Assembly (NCBI GenBank): GCA_009694365.1
Contig: SHVE01000012.1
Span: 1-55,161, forward strand
DNA: 55,161 bases
Source of the DNA: Thermoleophilia bacterium
Lineage (GTDB): Bacteria; Actinomycetota; Thermoleophilia; Miltoncostaeales; Miltoncostaeaceae
Direction of reading: 5' to 3'
Position numbers and translations under genes: made by a program. The notes beneath the pieces were generated by a model, which did no database searches, was not told the origin of the DNA, and saw only the letters and a list, made by a program, of their open reading frames with translations. Positions within the stretch are counted from its first letter, which is position 1. Every line of letters starts with the position of its first letter. Below, piece by piece: positions 7,814-15,833 of the stretch.

Positions 7814-8857
7814 ATGCGTATCCCCCAGACCCTCCGCGTTGCGACGATCGCAACGATCGCGACGATCGCCGCCGCCGGGGGCGCGGTGGCCCTGCCCGTG
7901 GTGGCGATCGACCCCGGCCACGGCGGCGGCGACTCCGGTGCCGTGGGCGTGCTGCCGCCGGGGACGCTCACGGGCCTCACTCCGCGCCTCAGCGCGCAAT
8001 TCCTGCCCGTCCTCCTTGAGAAGGATGTCAACCTCGACGTTGCGCAGCGCGTCGATGCGTGGCTCGTGGCCCGGGGCTTTCCCACCGTTCTCACGCGCAC
8101 TCAGGATCTGGCCGGTGGTGACCTCCCGTTTACCACGGTGAGGGACGATCTCGCGGCACGGGTAGATCTCGCCAACCTGCGCCCGGCGGAGATCTTCGTG
8201 GCGATCCATCAGAACTCCACCACTGTGGACACGGCGACGGCCACTGGTACTGAGACCTACGTCCGGCGCGGGGCCCCCACTCCCACGCGCCTGCTCGCCA
8301 CCACCATCCAGCAGCGCCTCGTCGCCTGCCTGGGCCTCGCCGATCGCGGGGTGCGGGAGGCGGACTTCACGGTGATCAAGGACACCACGATGCCGGCGGT
8401 GCTCGTGGAGGGCGCGTTCCTGTCGTCCGCCACCGACGTGCTGATGCTGGCCGATCCGGCGTTTCGCCAGAAGATGGCCGAGGCCATCGGGGCCGGGGTT
8501 TTCCAGTACGCCGGGCTCGGCGACCCGGGTCCCGTGTGCGACGGCGCTCCCGTCCCTCAAGTTCCCGCGGCCATCACCCTTGCCCGTGCCGGCCGGGCAC
8601 TCACCGTGCGCGCCAAAATCGATCCGACCCGCGGCGACCTGTGGATCGCGACGGTGCGTGATCAGGCAGGCGTCGTGATCTCCGGCGTGCCCCTGCGCGC
8701 GCGCCTGCCCAACGGGAAGGGCGTCGTCATCAACACACGCCCCGATGGCAAGGCCCTGTTCGCGGTGCCCCGCCGCCGTGGCAACTTCACAGTGGCCGTC
8801 GCCGTGCCGGACGTGAAGTTGGCGGTGACGAAGTCTGTGCCCGAACGGGTGCGGTAG
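7814..8857 (+). CDS. secreted N-acetylmuramoyl-L-alanine amidase (Amidase_3)
   Basis: This 347-aa zinc amidase cuts the lactoyl-L-alanine bond of peptidoglycan. A signal peptide spans about residues 1-27 and contains three tandem ATI tripeptides from a 9-bp DNA repeat. The catalytic domain has the expected zinc ligands H36 (DPGHGGGD), E69 (EKDVNLD) and H132 (VAIHQN), plus catalytic E199 (AVLVEGAF). Residues about 245-347 form an extra beta-rich domain (AITLARAGRALTVRAKI onward), perhaps wall-binding. The protein is therefore exported and intact. ATG 7814 starts the signal peptide. An upstream in-frame start at 7760 would add 18 unlikely residues. Divergent from the propeller gene with a 99-bp shared upstream region. 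Confidence 0.92.
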   Translation: MRIPQTLRVATIATIATIAAAGGAVALPVVAIDPGHGGGDSGAVGVLPPGTLTGLTPRLSAQFLPVLLEKDVNLDVAQRVDAWLVARGFPTVLTRTQDLAGGDLPFTTVRDDLAARVDLANLRPAEIFVAIHQNSTTVDTATATGTETYVRRGAPTPTRLLATTIQQRLVACLGLADRGVREADFTVIKDTTMPAVLVEGAFLSSATDVLMLADPAFRQKMAEAIGAGVFQYAGLGDPGPVCDGAPVPQVPAAITLARAGRALTVRAKIDPTRGDLWIATVRDQAGVVISGVPLRARLPNGKGVVINTRPDGKALFAVPRRRGNFTVAVAVPDVKLAVTKSVPERVR

Positions 8858-9203
8858 GCCCGGTCGTCACCGAGGTTGTGAACGCGGCCTCGGGGCTGGC
8901 GAGGATCGGGCTGGCGTTATTTCGGAGTCGTTTCAAGCACCGACGACGCATGCTCGCGAGGTGAGCGGGGGTGCTGCTGCGAACATGCGGCGACCGCCGT
9001 GGTGAGGTGGGCAGGGTTTTCAGGGGCATCCACCGAGCAGGGAATGCGGCCTGCGACTCGTGACCCAGAGTGCGAACCACGACGGCGTGGGTGGGGAACC
9101 CCGTGCCGCGGTCCCGATGGCGTCCATCGCGTGTCGGGGTCGCGTCGGCATGGGCGGCGACCGAGCACGAGCGCGTCGGAGGGTATCCATACGATTCCGC
9201 GCG
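8858..9203 (+). other. intergenic, one short possible frame
   Basis: No convincing gene. A 28-codon frame GTG 8878 to TGA 8964 encodes a hydrophobic helix followed by a basic tail (FRSRFKHRRRMLAR). It could be a very small peptide or chance. The large minus-strand frame through this region is a shadow of the exonuclease and mutY genes. A -10-like TACGAT lies at 9190-9195. Confidence 0.4.
9190..9195 (+). promoter_or_regulatory. -10 box for leaderless exonuclease gene
   Basis: TACGAT ends 8 nt before ATG 9204. No Shine-Dalgarno sequence lies at the usual distance. Confidence 0.45.
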
Positions 9204-10109
9204 ATGGGAGATCACGAGCCGCCTCCGACGCCGCTGATCCCATTCGTGCTGCCCACTCCCGGATCCGAGGGGGCTCACACCGCGGGTGATCGTGTGGGGG
9301 CCCTTATCGCCGTCGAGGGGCGACCGGTGAGCGTGGCCGAGGTAGCCACCCGCGTGCTCGGTATCGTGGGATGCCCGGACACCGTCGCCGCTCGTCTGGC
9401 GAGCGACATCGTCGCTGCCGACGCCCGCCTCGTCTGGGACGGCGACCTCATCGCATCGGATACCGCGGTACGGGTCCGGTCGCCCCTTGCCGGCACGTCG
9501 TTCTGCGTCGTGGATCTCGAGACCACCGGGGGCGCGCCGGGTGTGTCGGGCATCACGGAGATCGGGGCCGTGCGCGTGGAGGGGCTCGTTATCACCGACC
9601 GGTTCTCTACGCTCGTGGATCCAGAGCGGCCCATCCCGCCGTACATCGTGGGCATCACGGGTATCGACGATGGAATGGTGCGGGGTGCACCGATCATCGA
9701 CGACGTCCTGCCCGGGTTCATCGCGTTCGCGCGCGACGACGTGTTGGTGGCGCACAACGCCCCGTTCGACCTGCGGTTCCTCAACTATGAGCGCCTGCGT
9801 CTTCGCGACGGGTACTTCACCCAGCCCTGGCTCGACACTCTGGTACTGGCGCGACACTTGGTCGGCGCTGCGGTCCCGCGGCACGATCTGGGCACACTCG
9901 CCCGCTGGGTCGGTGCCCCCGTACCCCCATCGCATCGCGCTCTCGCCGACGCCGAGGCCACGGCGTGGGTACTCGTGCATCTCATCGCGCTCATGGCAGA
10001 CGGTGTCGAGACGACCCTCCACGACGCGATGGAAATCGGGCAACCGGGCTCCGTGCGCCGCCGCGCTCGTGCGGTCGCTGTTTCGGGGGAGTCTGCGGCC
10101 GCGGCCTGA
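9204..10109 (+). CDS. DnaQ-like 3'-5' exonuclease (DEDDh family)
   Basis: This 301-aa protein has a C-terminal DEDDh exonuclease domain from about residue 98. Exo I is VVDLETTGG (D104, E106), exo II includes VAHNAPFDLRFL, and exo III is HRALADAEAT with its His and Asp. This is the proofreading-type fold of DNA polymerase III epsilon. Residues 25-95 form a separate small helical domain (VSVAEVATRVLGIVG), perhaps a winged helix, as in stand-alone actinobacterial exonucleases. It lacks the UvrC-like GIY-YIG half found in some relatives. The upstream codons to 9060 are low-complexity and unlikely to be translated. mutY and mutT follow within 20 bp, so a DNA-repair role is likely. Confidence 0.88.
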   Translation: MGDHEPPPTPLIPFVLPTPGSEGAHTAGDRVGALIAVEGRPVSVAEVATRVLGIVGCPDTVAARLASDIVAADARLVWDGDLIASDTAVRVRSPLAGTSFCVVDLETTGGAPGVSGITEIGAVRVEGLVITDRFSTLVDPERPIPPYIVGITGIDDGMVRGAPIIDDVLPGFIAFARDDVLVAHNAPFDLRFLNYERLRLRDGYFTQPWLDTLVLARHLVGAAVPRHDLGTLARWVGAPVPPSHRALADAEATAWVLVHLIALMADGVETTLHDAMEIGQPGSVRRRARAVAVSGESAAAA

Positions 10110-10128
10110 GGCGTGGGACACTGAGCGT

Positions 10129-10926
10129 GTGACCATCGCCCCCGACGATCTCGCCGTGCGGCGCCTCATTCGCTGGTTTGAGCGCGAGGCCCCCGACTTC
10201 CCGTGGCGTCGTACCCGTGACCGGTGGGCGGTGTTGGTGTCGGAGGTCATGTTGCAGTCCACACCCGTCGCCCGGGTCATCCCGTACTTCGAGGCGTGGA
10301 TCGAACGCTGGCCCCGGCCCGCCGATTTGGCCGCCGCACCGCTCGGGGATGCGGTCACCGCGTGGCAGGGCCTCGGGTACCCACGGCGGGCACGCCACCT
10401 CCACGCCGCCGCCCGTGTCATCACGACGTCGGGGTGGCCGGAGCGGCTCACCGACCTCCCCGGGGTGGGGGCCTACACATCGCAGGCGATCCAGTGTTTC
10501 GCTGATGGCGCCTCCGTGCTGCCCGAGGACGTCAATGTGCGCCGCGTGGTGGCCCGTCGGTTCCCCGGTGGGTGGCCCGGCACGCCGCGTGGTCGCGGGT
10601 GGCACGCCGGGCAGGCGATGATGGATCTGGGGCGTGAGGTGTGTCGCGCCCGCGCGCCCCGTTGCGATACGGGATGCCCCCTGCGCGACGGATGCCCGGC
10701 CGCCGATTCCGGGCGGGTGGACGAGGTGACTCGACGGGGTCGTCGGCAGGCCCGGTATGAGGGGTCGATGCGTCAGCGTCGGGGGGTCCTCCTGCGGGCG
10801 GTCGCCGTGGAGGGGCGCGTCTCGGTGGCGGACGATCCCGATGCGGCCGCGAGCCTGCTGGGAGACGGCCTCGTGGAGCGCCGCGGTCGTGTGCTCATTC
10901 CGGTCGGCGGCAGGATGTCCGTGTGA
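10129..10926 (+). CDS. mutY: A/G-specific adenine DNA glycosylase MutY
   Basis: This 265-aa enzyme removes adenine mispaired with 8-oxoguanine. Catalytic Glu is E39 in SEVMLQSTPV, the helix-hairpin-helix is LPGVGAY (110-116), and the essential Asp is D134 in PEDVNVRRV. A [4Fe-4S] site is present as C172, C179, C183 and C189. The spacing is C-x6-C-x3-C-x5-C, with one residue more between the second and third Cys than the usual x2. The C-terminal NUDIX-like 8-oxoG recognition domain of full-length MutY (about 350 aa) is missing or reduced to about 70 residues. GTG 10129 is the only sensible start. It overlaps mutT by 4 bp (GTGA), linking the two GO-system enzymes. Confidence 0.9.
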   Translation: MTIAPDDLAVRRLIRWFEREAPDFPWRRTRDRWAVLVSEVMLQSTPVARVIPYFEAWIERWPRPADLAAAPLGDAVTAWQGLGYPRRARHLHAAARVITTSGWPERLTDLPGVGAYTSQAIQCFADGASVLPEDVNVRRVVARRFPGGWPGTPRGRGWHAGQAMMDLGREVCRARAPRCDTGCPLRDGCPAADSGRVDEVTRRGRRQARYEGSMRQRRGVLLRAVAVEGRVSVADDPDAAASLLGDGLVERRGRVLIPVGGRMSV

Positions 10927-11363
10927 CCCCGCGGCGCGCGTCCGTCATCGTGGTGGCCGCCGTCATCCAGTGGGGCCCGTGGGTGCTCATCACGCAGCGG
11001 GCCGAGGGCTCCGGTCACGCCGGGCGGTGGGAGTTCCCCGGCGGCAAGCGTGAACCCGGCGAACGTGATGTCACCGCCCTGCGGCGCGAACTGCGTGAGG
11101 AGCTCGGTATCGAGGTCGCCGACCCCCGACTGATGTGGCGCGAGGATGCCGGTCCGTTGCACCTGCGCTTCTACGCTTGCACGTACCCTCCGGGCCAACG
11201 CCCGCGGCCGCGCGTGAGCCCGCAGATGCGGTGGGTGCGGCGTGAGGACCTTCCCACCTACGAGTTCCCACCCGCCGACGATCGCCTAGTGGCGGCACTC
11301 ACGAACGGTTCTACGGGCCGAGGCCGCCGCCGCTGTCGGCGCCGGTTACAATCCGCCGTGTAA
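10923..11363 (+). CDS. mutT: MutT-like NUDIX hydrolase (8-oxo-dGTP diphosphatase)
   Basis: This 146-aa protein has a complete NUDIX box: G41-x5-E47-x7-R55-E56-L-x-E59-E60-L-G-I. The N-terminal strand VIVVAAVIQWGPWVLITQRA and the WEFPGGK stretch match MutT proteins that clean 8-oxo-dGTP from the nucleotide pool. Position strengthens this: the GTG start overlaps the mutY stop (GTGA), so the two enzymes of oxidised-guanine defence are translated together. The last about 20 residues are Arg-rich and disordered. Other NUDIX substrates cannot be excluded from sequence alone. Confidence 0.85.
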   Translation: MTPRRASVIVVAAVIQWGPWVLITQRAEGSGHAGRWEFPGGKREPGERDVTALRRELREELGIEVADPRLMWREDAGPLHLRFYACTYPPGQRPRPRVSPQMRWVRREDLPTYEFPPADDRLVAALTNGSTGRGRRRCRRRLQSAV

Positions 11364-11377
11364 CGAGGGAGGTTGGT

Positions 11378-11557
11378 GTGGCCAAGGCCAAGCGGGCGCG
11401 CCGGAGCAGTTTCCGGACCATGCAAAGCGGGGACGACGTCCTGACACGGCTCGACGCCATCGAGGCGCTCGAGGCGGCGGAGGAGAAGAAGGCCCAGGTC
11501 GACGTGCTCCCTGAGGTCGATCCGGCCGAGATCGAGGACTCCCCGGTAGCGCAGTAG
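11378..11557 (+). CDS. small hypothetical protein, 59 aa, charged
   Basis: A short frame with a strong ribosome site (GAGGGAGG, 5 nt before GTG 11378) lies 14 bp after mutT. The peptide has a basic N-terminus (AKAKRARRSS), a predicted helix/coiled coil (VLTRLDAIEALEAAEEKK) and an acidic end (EVDPAEIEDSP). I do not recognise a family. The good ribosome site, operon position and clean polarity of charge argue that it is real. It may be a nucleic-acid-associated or regulatory small protein of the repair operon, but nothing proves this. Confidence 0.65.
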   Translation: MAKAKRARRSSFRTMQSGDDVLTRLDAIEALEAAEEKKAQVDVLPEVDPAEIEDSPVAQ

Positions 11558-11583
11558 TGGTCGGGATGGATCGCCCGAGGGGC

Positions 11584-11589
11584 TAGCCT
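11584..11589 (+). promoter_or_regulatory. -10 box for leaderless membrane-protein gene
   Basis: TAGCCT ends 8 nt before GTG 11598, with no Shine-Dalgarno sequence. It may give the 11.6-14.5 kb run its own promoter. Confidence 0.45.
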
Positions 11590-11597
11590 CCGGGTAC

Positions 11598-12389
11598 GTG
11601 AGCACGCTCAAGACAGCCCCGGACGGTGTGACGTCCCTGCGCCGTGGATGGGCACTCGCCATCGCCTTTCTCGCCCAGCCCCGCTACTTCATCCCGTTTC
11701 TCGTGGTGATCACGGGTACCGGGCTCGGGCTCGACGCACTGGACGGCATCGAGTGGCAGATCGCGCTCTCGGCAGTGGCGTGGGTGATACTTGTGGTCGC
11801 GTGTGTTCCGCTCCGTCCGATCGAGCGCGCGCGGGTCGGTGTGGTGGTCGTCGTGGCGACCACGGCGGAGATCGTGTTCTCTACCGTCCTCGGCGTCTAC
11901 GACTACCGCCTTGGCAACCTCCCCCTGTTCGTCCCTGCGGGGCACGGGCTCGTTTACCTCGCCGGCTACCGGTTCTCTCAGACGCGCCTCGCGCGCGTGT
12001 TCCCCCGCATCGTCGTGGGAGTCGCCATCGTGGGGGCTCTGGGGTGGGGACTGCTTGGCCTCTCGAACATACTGGGTCGCGTTGATGTGGCGGGTGCCCT
12101 CGCCGTGGCATTCCTCGCGGTGTTCCTCATTATCGGTCGCGCTCCGGCCCTGTACGCCGGGGTGTTCTTTTTCGTCGCCTTCCTAGAGATCTGGGGGACA
12201 TGGGTAGGGACCTGGACGTGGCATGAATACATCCCGGGGACCCTCCTCATGAACGGCAACCCACCGAGCGGGGCCGCCGCCGGGTACGTGCTGTTCGACA
12301 TCGCCGCGCTCGCCCTAGCGCCGTCGGTTCTCGTGGCCTGGCGGTGGCTCATCCGCCGTCGTCGCACCGCGGTCGGGACAAACGGGTGA
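11598..12389 (+). CDS. multi-pass membrane protein of unknown function
   Basis: This 263-aa protein has about seven hydrophobic segments. Notable polar motifs are GVYDYRLGNLPLFVPAGHGLVY in the first half and EIWGTWVGTWTWHEYIPG near residue 205, both rich in aromatic residues and a conserved-looking His. This layout recalls small integral membrane enzymes or pigment-pathway-like membrane proteins, but I cannot assign it. The C-terminus is cytoplasmic and Arg-rich (RWLIRRRRT). GTG start at 11598 has a -10 box 8 nt upstream. Its stop overlaps the start of the Cys-repeat protein (GTGA). Confidence 0.65.
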   Translation: MSTLKTAPDGVTSLRRGWALAIAFLAQPRYFIPFLVVITGTGLGLDALDGIEWQIALSAVAWVILVVACVPLRPIERARVGVVVVVATTAEIVFSTVLGVYDYRLGNLPLFVPAGHGLVYLAGYRFSQTRLARVFPRIVVGVAIVGALGWGLLGLSNILGRVDVAGALAVAFLAVFLIIGRAPALYAGVFFFVAFLEIWGTWVGTWTWHEYIPGTLLMNGNPPSGAAAGYVLFDIAALALAPSVLVAWRWLIRRRRTAVGTNG

Positions 12390-12964
12390 GCACCGGCGAG
12401 GCCACCGGCTACCGACCGGCCGGAAACCCACTGTTCTCAGGCGATGTCGACATTCCGCCCGCCCCACCCTCCGACGGAGGCGTGCTTGCCGGGTTGCTCG
12501 GTCGCGCCACGCGCATCGCGGAGGAGGGGTCGGCGTCGCACGCGGTCGTGGACCTCGCGGTGCATGCGTGGATGGAGGGGCACGTGGAGGGGGAGGACCG
12601 CTGCGGTGGTTGCGGGGGTCGGTGTGGATTCGACCGTGGGGCGTCTCGGGCCGAGGAGATCGCGCATGCGTGCCCGGGTACGGGGGCCGGGCCGGTACCC
12701 GGCCTGGTGCCGCCGGGCCCGGTGCCACCTTTTCCGGACGCCGCCGACCCGATCCTCGTGGCCATCGTCATTGGGGCCCTCGCGCTGCTCGGCGAGGGAC
12801 GTCCCGCCGATCGGGTTCTTCCCATGGTGGCCGCCCGTGCCTGGGCCGAGGGCCACATCGAGGGCGAGGAGCGATGCCCGGGGTGTGACTGGCGTGGGTC
12901 CCTCGCTCCGGGTGACGACCGGGAATCGGTCGCGCGTGGGCACGGGAGCGGGGTCGAATCATGA
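12386..12964 (+). CDS. hypothetical protein with two copies of an EGHxEGExRCxGC motif
   Basis: I do not recognise this 192-aa protein. It contains an internal duplication. Residues about 53-80 read AVVDLAVHAWMEGHVEGEDR followed by C73-x2-C76-x3-C80. Residues about 147-167 read MVAARAWAEGHIEGEER followed by C164-x2-C167. Each copy is a helix ending in a His/Glu-rich turn and a CxxC pair, which could bind zinc or another metal, possibly jointly. A Pro/Gly-rich linker separates them. GTG 12386 overlaps the upstream membrane-protein stop, and its own stop overlaps the next ATG, so it sits inside a translationally coupled operon. Confidence 0.6.
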   Translation: MSTGEATGYRPAGNPLFSGDVDIPPAPPSDGGVLAGLLGRATRIAEEGSASHAVVDLAVHAWMEGHVEGEDRCGGCGGRCGFDRGASRAEEIAHACPGTGAGPVPGLVPPGPVPPFPDAADPILVAIVIGALALLGEGRPADRVLPMVAARAWAEGHIEGEERCPGCDWRGSLAPGDDRESVARGHGSGVES

Positions 12965-13806
12965 TCGTCGGCGTCGTGGGAGCGGGCCTCATGGGCACGG
13001 GGATGATCCGGCAGCTCGCGGCCGCCGGGTTCGATGTGCGGGTGTTCGCGCGTACCCCGGCCCGCGCGGAGGGCCTTCCCGCCACCATGCAGCCGGACGT
13101 CGCCACCGCCGCCGACGGGGCCGATGTTGTCCTTCTCTCGGTCACCGACTCAGATGATGTACTGGACGTCGTCGCGGCCATTATGAGTGCGCCGACGCCC
13201 CCCCCGCTGATCATCGACACCTCCACCATCGCGCCCGCCGCCGCTGAGGTCGCCGCTGCCATCGCCCGTGCCGGGGGCTCGGAGTACCTCGACTGCCCGG
13301 TGAGCGGTGGGCCGACCGGCGCGGCGGCGGGCACGCTCGCGGTGATGTGCGGTGGCACGGATGCCGGCGTGGCCGCCGCCGCCCCGGTACTCGACTGCAT
13401 CGGCGATCCGGCGAAGCGGGTTTACTGCGGGCCGGTGGGGTCGGGCCTCGTGGCCAAACTCGTGAACAACCTTCTGGTGGCCGTCATCACCGCCGGTACG
13501 GCGGAGGCCTTCGGCGTCGGCCAGCGCGCGGGCGTGAGTCCCGACGTCCTTGCCCGCGCGGTCATGGCTTCCTCGGGCGACTCGTGGCAACTCCGCAACC
13601 TCTTTCCCCGCGTCCTCGCGGGGGATCACCGGCCGGGGTTCCGGGTACGCGACCTGGTCAAGGACCTAGGCCATGCGCGGATGCTGGCCGGGGTCCCGCT
13701 CACCGTCGGTGACGCCGCCGCCGCCCTCTTTGGCGATCTCGACGGATCTCTGGACTACGGGGCCGTTGCACGCCTGCTCATGGACCTCCCGGACCCCGTC
13801 GCATGA
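12961..13806 (+). CDS. NAD(P)-dependent beta-hydroxyacid dehydrogenase (HIBADH family)
   Basis: This 281-aa protein has the Rossmann motif GVVGAGLMGTGM at residues 4-15, the substrate-binding stretch DCPVSGGPTGA (111-121) and the catalytic lysine K166 in LVAKLVNNLL. These are the hallmarks of 3-hydroxyisobutyrate, tartronate-semialdehyde and related glyoxylate/succinic-semialdehyde reductases. The actual substrate is not determined. The length is close to the usual 290 aa. ATG start overlaps the previous stop, and a GST gene follows with an ATGA overlap. Confidence 0.88.
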   Translation: MIVGVVGAGLMGTGMIRQLAAAGFDVRVFARTPARAEGLPATMQPDVATAADGADVVLLSVTDSDDVLDVVAAIMSAPTPPPLIIDTSTIAPAAAEVAAAIARAGGSEYLDCPVSGGPTGAAAGTLAVMCGGTDAGVAAAAPVLDCIGDPAKRVYCGPVGSGLVAKLVNNLLVAVITAGTAEAFGVGQRAGVSPDVLARAVMASSGDSWQLRNLFPRVLAGDHRPGFRVRDLVKDLGHARMLAGVPLTVGDAAAALFGDLDGSLDYGAVARLLMDLPDPVA

Positions 13807-14471
13807 TCACGCTGTTCCAGATCACCGGGTCGTCGTCGTTCGCCGCGCGCTGCGCGCTCGAGTGCGCCGGCGCGGAGTATGCGGTGGTGGACGTCCCCCC
13901 GCGGGCGCGCGACGACGCCCCGGGGTTCGCTGACGTCAATCCCCTCAAGCGCGTCCCCGCCATTACGGAGGACGGCGTGCGGATCGCGGAGACGGGCGCC
14001 ATCATGTTGTGGGTGCCCGAGCGCTTCCCCGACGCCGGACTCGCACCGCCCGTCGGCACGCCCGACCGTGCCGACCACCTGCGGTGGATCACGTGGCTCG
14101 CGAACACGATGCACCCCGGGTGGTGGCCGCTCATGGCGCCGTTTGCCCTCACTCCGGACGAATCGGCGTGGCCGTCCCTTGAGGTGCGCGGACGTCAGGC
14201 GATGAGCGATCACGGGGCGCACCTCGAGTCGTGGCTCACGGGGCACGAGTGGCTGGCCGGCGGTTCGCCGGGAACGTCGGACATCTACCTCTACATGCTC
14301 GTGGGCTGGGGTGCGTACTACGACGACCTCCCCCTCGGGGGTCCCCGCCTCGCCGATCACTTCGCCCGTGTGGGGTCGCTCCCCGGGGTGGCGAGTGCCC
14401 GTGACCTCGACGACCTCGATGAGCGCCTCATGAGGCACCACCCGGAACTGCGGGGCGGCAAGCCCATGTAG
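13803..14471 (+). CDS. glutathione S-transferase family protein
   Basis: This 222-aa protein has an N-terminal thioredoxin-fold domain (MITLFQITGSSSFAARCALECAG-type start; the NPLKRVPAI cis-proline loop near residues 42-50; the ETGAIM motif near 59-64 that binds the gamma-glutamyl group). An all-helical C-terminal domain containing EWLAGGSPGTSDIYLY follows. The likely catalytic Ser is in the SSSF stretch. Most actinobacteria use mycothiol rather than glutathione, so the thiol used here is open. It ends the overlapping run of genes from 11598. Confidence 0.82.
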   Translation: MITLFQITGSSSFAARCALECAGAEYAVVDVPPRARDDAPGFADVNPLKRVPAITEDGVRIAETGAIMLWVPERFPDAGLAPPVGTPDRADHLRWITWLANTMHPGWWPLMAPFALTPDESAWPSLEVRGRQAMSDHGAHLESWLTGHEWLAGGSPGTSDIYLYMLVGWGAYYDDLPLGGPRLADHFARVGSLPGVASARDLDDLDERLMRHHPELRGGKPM

Positions 14472-14680
14472 TAGGACGCGCGCGTCGGTGGCGACACCAT
14501 GCGCGCCCGTCACCGCCACGGACCCCAGGGCCGACCCCCCTGCGGGTACCGACCCGCCGGTACCTAGTCGGACCGGTGGTGGCTCTCCGCCCGCGATCGG
14601 TGGGAGCGTGGCCCAGACCGGTTGCTCGATGCCGATGATTCCCACGACTCCCGGCGGCCTCGGTGATCACCCCCCGCTGG

Positions 14681-14686
14681 TACTGT
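14681..14686 (+). promoter_or_regulatory. -10 box for leaderless dacA
   Basis: TACTGT ends 7 nt before GTG 14694. There is no ribosome site and no good -35 box. Confidence 0.45.
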
Positions 14687-14693
14687 CGGGAAC

Positions 14694-15833
14694 GTGAGGA
14701 CCGTTCTCAGGTCAGCGCTTGTCGCCCTCGTGGTCGCCCTCCCCGCGGCGGCCTTCGGAGCGGGTCAGCCGCCTACCCCCGCGGGCACCGCGTGGATCCT
14801 CGTGGACGGCGACACCGGTGAGGTACTCGCCGAGCACGACGCGGACACCCCCCGGCCTAACGCGAGTACCACCAAGATGATGACGGCCCTCATCGCGCTG
14901 GAAAGCGGCGACCCGGACCGACTTATCACCGTCGTACCGGCGGCCGTGGCGGTGGGTGAGTCGAGCGCGGGACTTGTGGTGGGCGAGCGGATCTCGGTGC
15001 GCAATCTGCTGAAGGCACTGCTGGTGGGGAGTGGCAACGACGCGGCCATCGCCCTCGCCTACGGTGTGGCGGGGTCGGAGGCGAAGTTCGTGACGCGTAT
15101 GAACGACCGCGCACGGGCGCTTCGCATCACGGGTATCTCATTCGCCAACTCCCACGGCCTCGACGAGGCGGGGCACACGGCATCACCCCGGGCGCTCGCG
15201 CGATTGGGAGCCCTACTCATGGGGAAGCCGATCCTCAAAGAGATCGTGGCGCGCCGGTCGATCACGGTCCCCGGTCCGGGGGGTGAGGGCACGCGTCTCC
15301 TCACCTCCGAGAACGACCTGCTGGGGGTCATGCCGGAGGCCGACGGCGTGAAGACGGGCCACACCAACGGTGGTGGGTATATCGAAGTGGCGCACGCGAC
15401 CTCGGGTCGTCTCGACAAGCGTCTCTACGCGGTACTCATGGGTGAGCCCGACCCGGCCACTCGTCGGACCGATTCCGTGGCGCTCCTCACCTGGGGATTC
15501 GCCCAGTTCGCACGACCCGTGATCCTCCCGACGGGCCGCGCGGTGGTCGCCATCCCAGTACAGGGCCGTCCGGGTACGCAGGTCGTCCTCACGGTGGCGT
15601 CGCCCGTGGTCGCCACCATCCGGGTGGACCGGCCCGCGCGCCTGCGCGTGATCGCCCCGTCTCTGGCCGTGGCACCGCTCGCCGCGGGTGCTGCGGTGGG
15701 TCGCGTCGAGGTGGTGCAAGACGGCGACGTGGTGGGCCGGGCAGACCTGATTACGCGGGTCGCCGTACCGGCGCCCGGTTTCATAGACGCCATCAGGTGG
15801 GCATTTCATGGCCTAGGCTCGGTGTTCACATGA
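14694..15833 (+). CDS. dacA: D-alanyl-D-alanine carboxypeptidase (S11, DacA-like)
   Basis: This 379-aa low-molecular-weight penicillin-binding protein trims the terminal D-Ala from peptidoglycan stem peptides. A signal peptide covers about residues 1-23. All three S11 active-site motifs are present: S58-T-T-K61, S113-G-N115 and K220-T-G222. The catalytic domain is followed by a beta-rich PBP5-C-like region (about 275-360) and a short amphipathic tail that may touch the membrane. It therefore acts outside the cytoplasmic membrane. The GTG start gives the signal peptide directly. The stop overlaps the pfkB start (ATGA). Confidence 0.93.
   Translation: MRTVLRSALVALVVALPAAAFGAGQPPTPAGTAWILVDGDTGEVLAEHDADTPRPNASTTKMMTALIALESGDPDRLITVVPAAVAVGESSAGLVVGERISVRNLLKALLVGSGNDAAIALAYGVAGSEAKFVTRMNDRARALRITGISFANSHGLDEAGHTASPRALARLGALLMGKPILKEIVARRSITVPGPGGEGTRLLTSENDLLGVMPEADGVKTGHTNGGGYIEVAHATSGRLDKRLYAVLMGEPDPATRRTDSVALLTWGFAQFARPVILPTGRAVVAIPVQGRPGTQVVLTVASPVVATIRVDRPARLRVIAPSLAVAPLAAGAAVGRVEVVQDGDVVGRADLITRVAVPAPGFIDAIRWAFHGLGSVFT

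Noticed and set aside
8787-10451. 554-aa open frame on the minus strand
   Set aside because: It is the antisense shadow of the exonuclease and mutY genes, with Arg/His/Pro-rich composition and no domain.
14472-14693. Pro-rich small frame between the GST gene and dacA
   Set aside because: Low complexity, no ribosome site, and it overlaps the likely dacA promoter.
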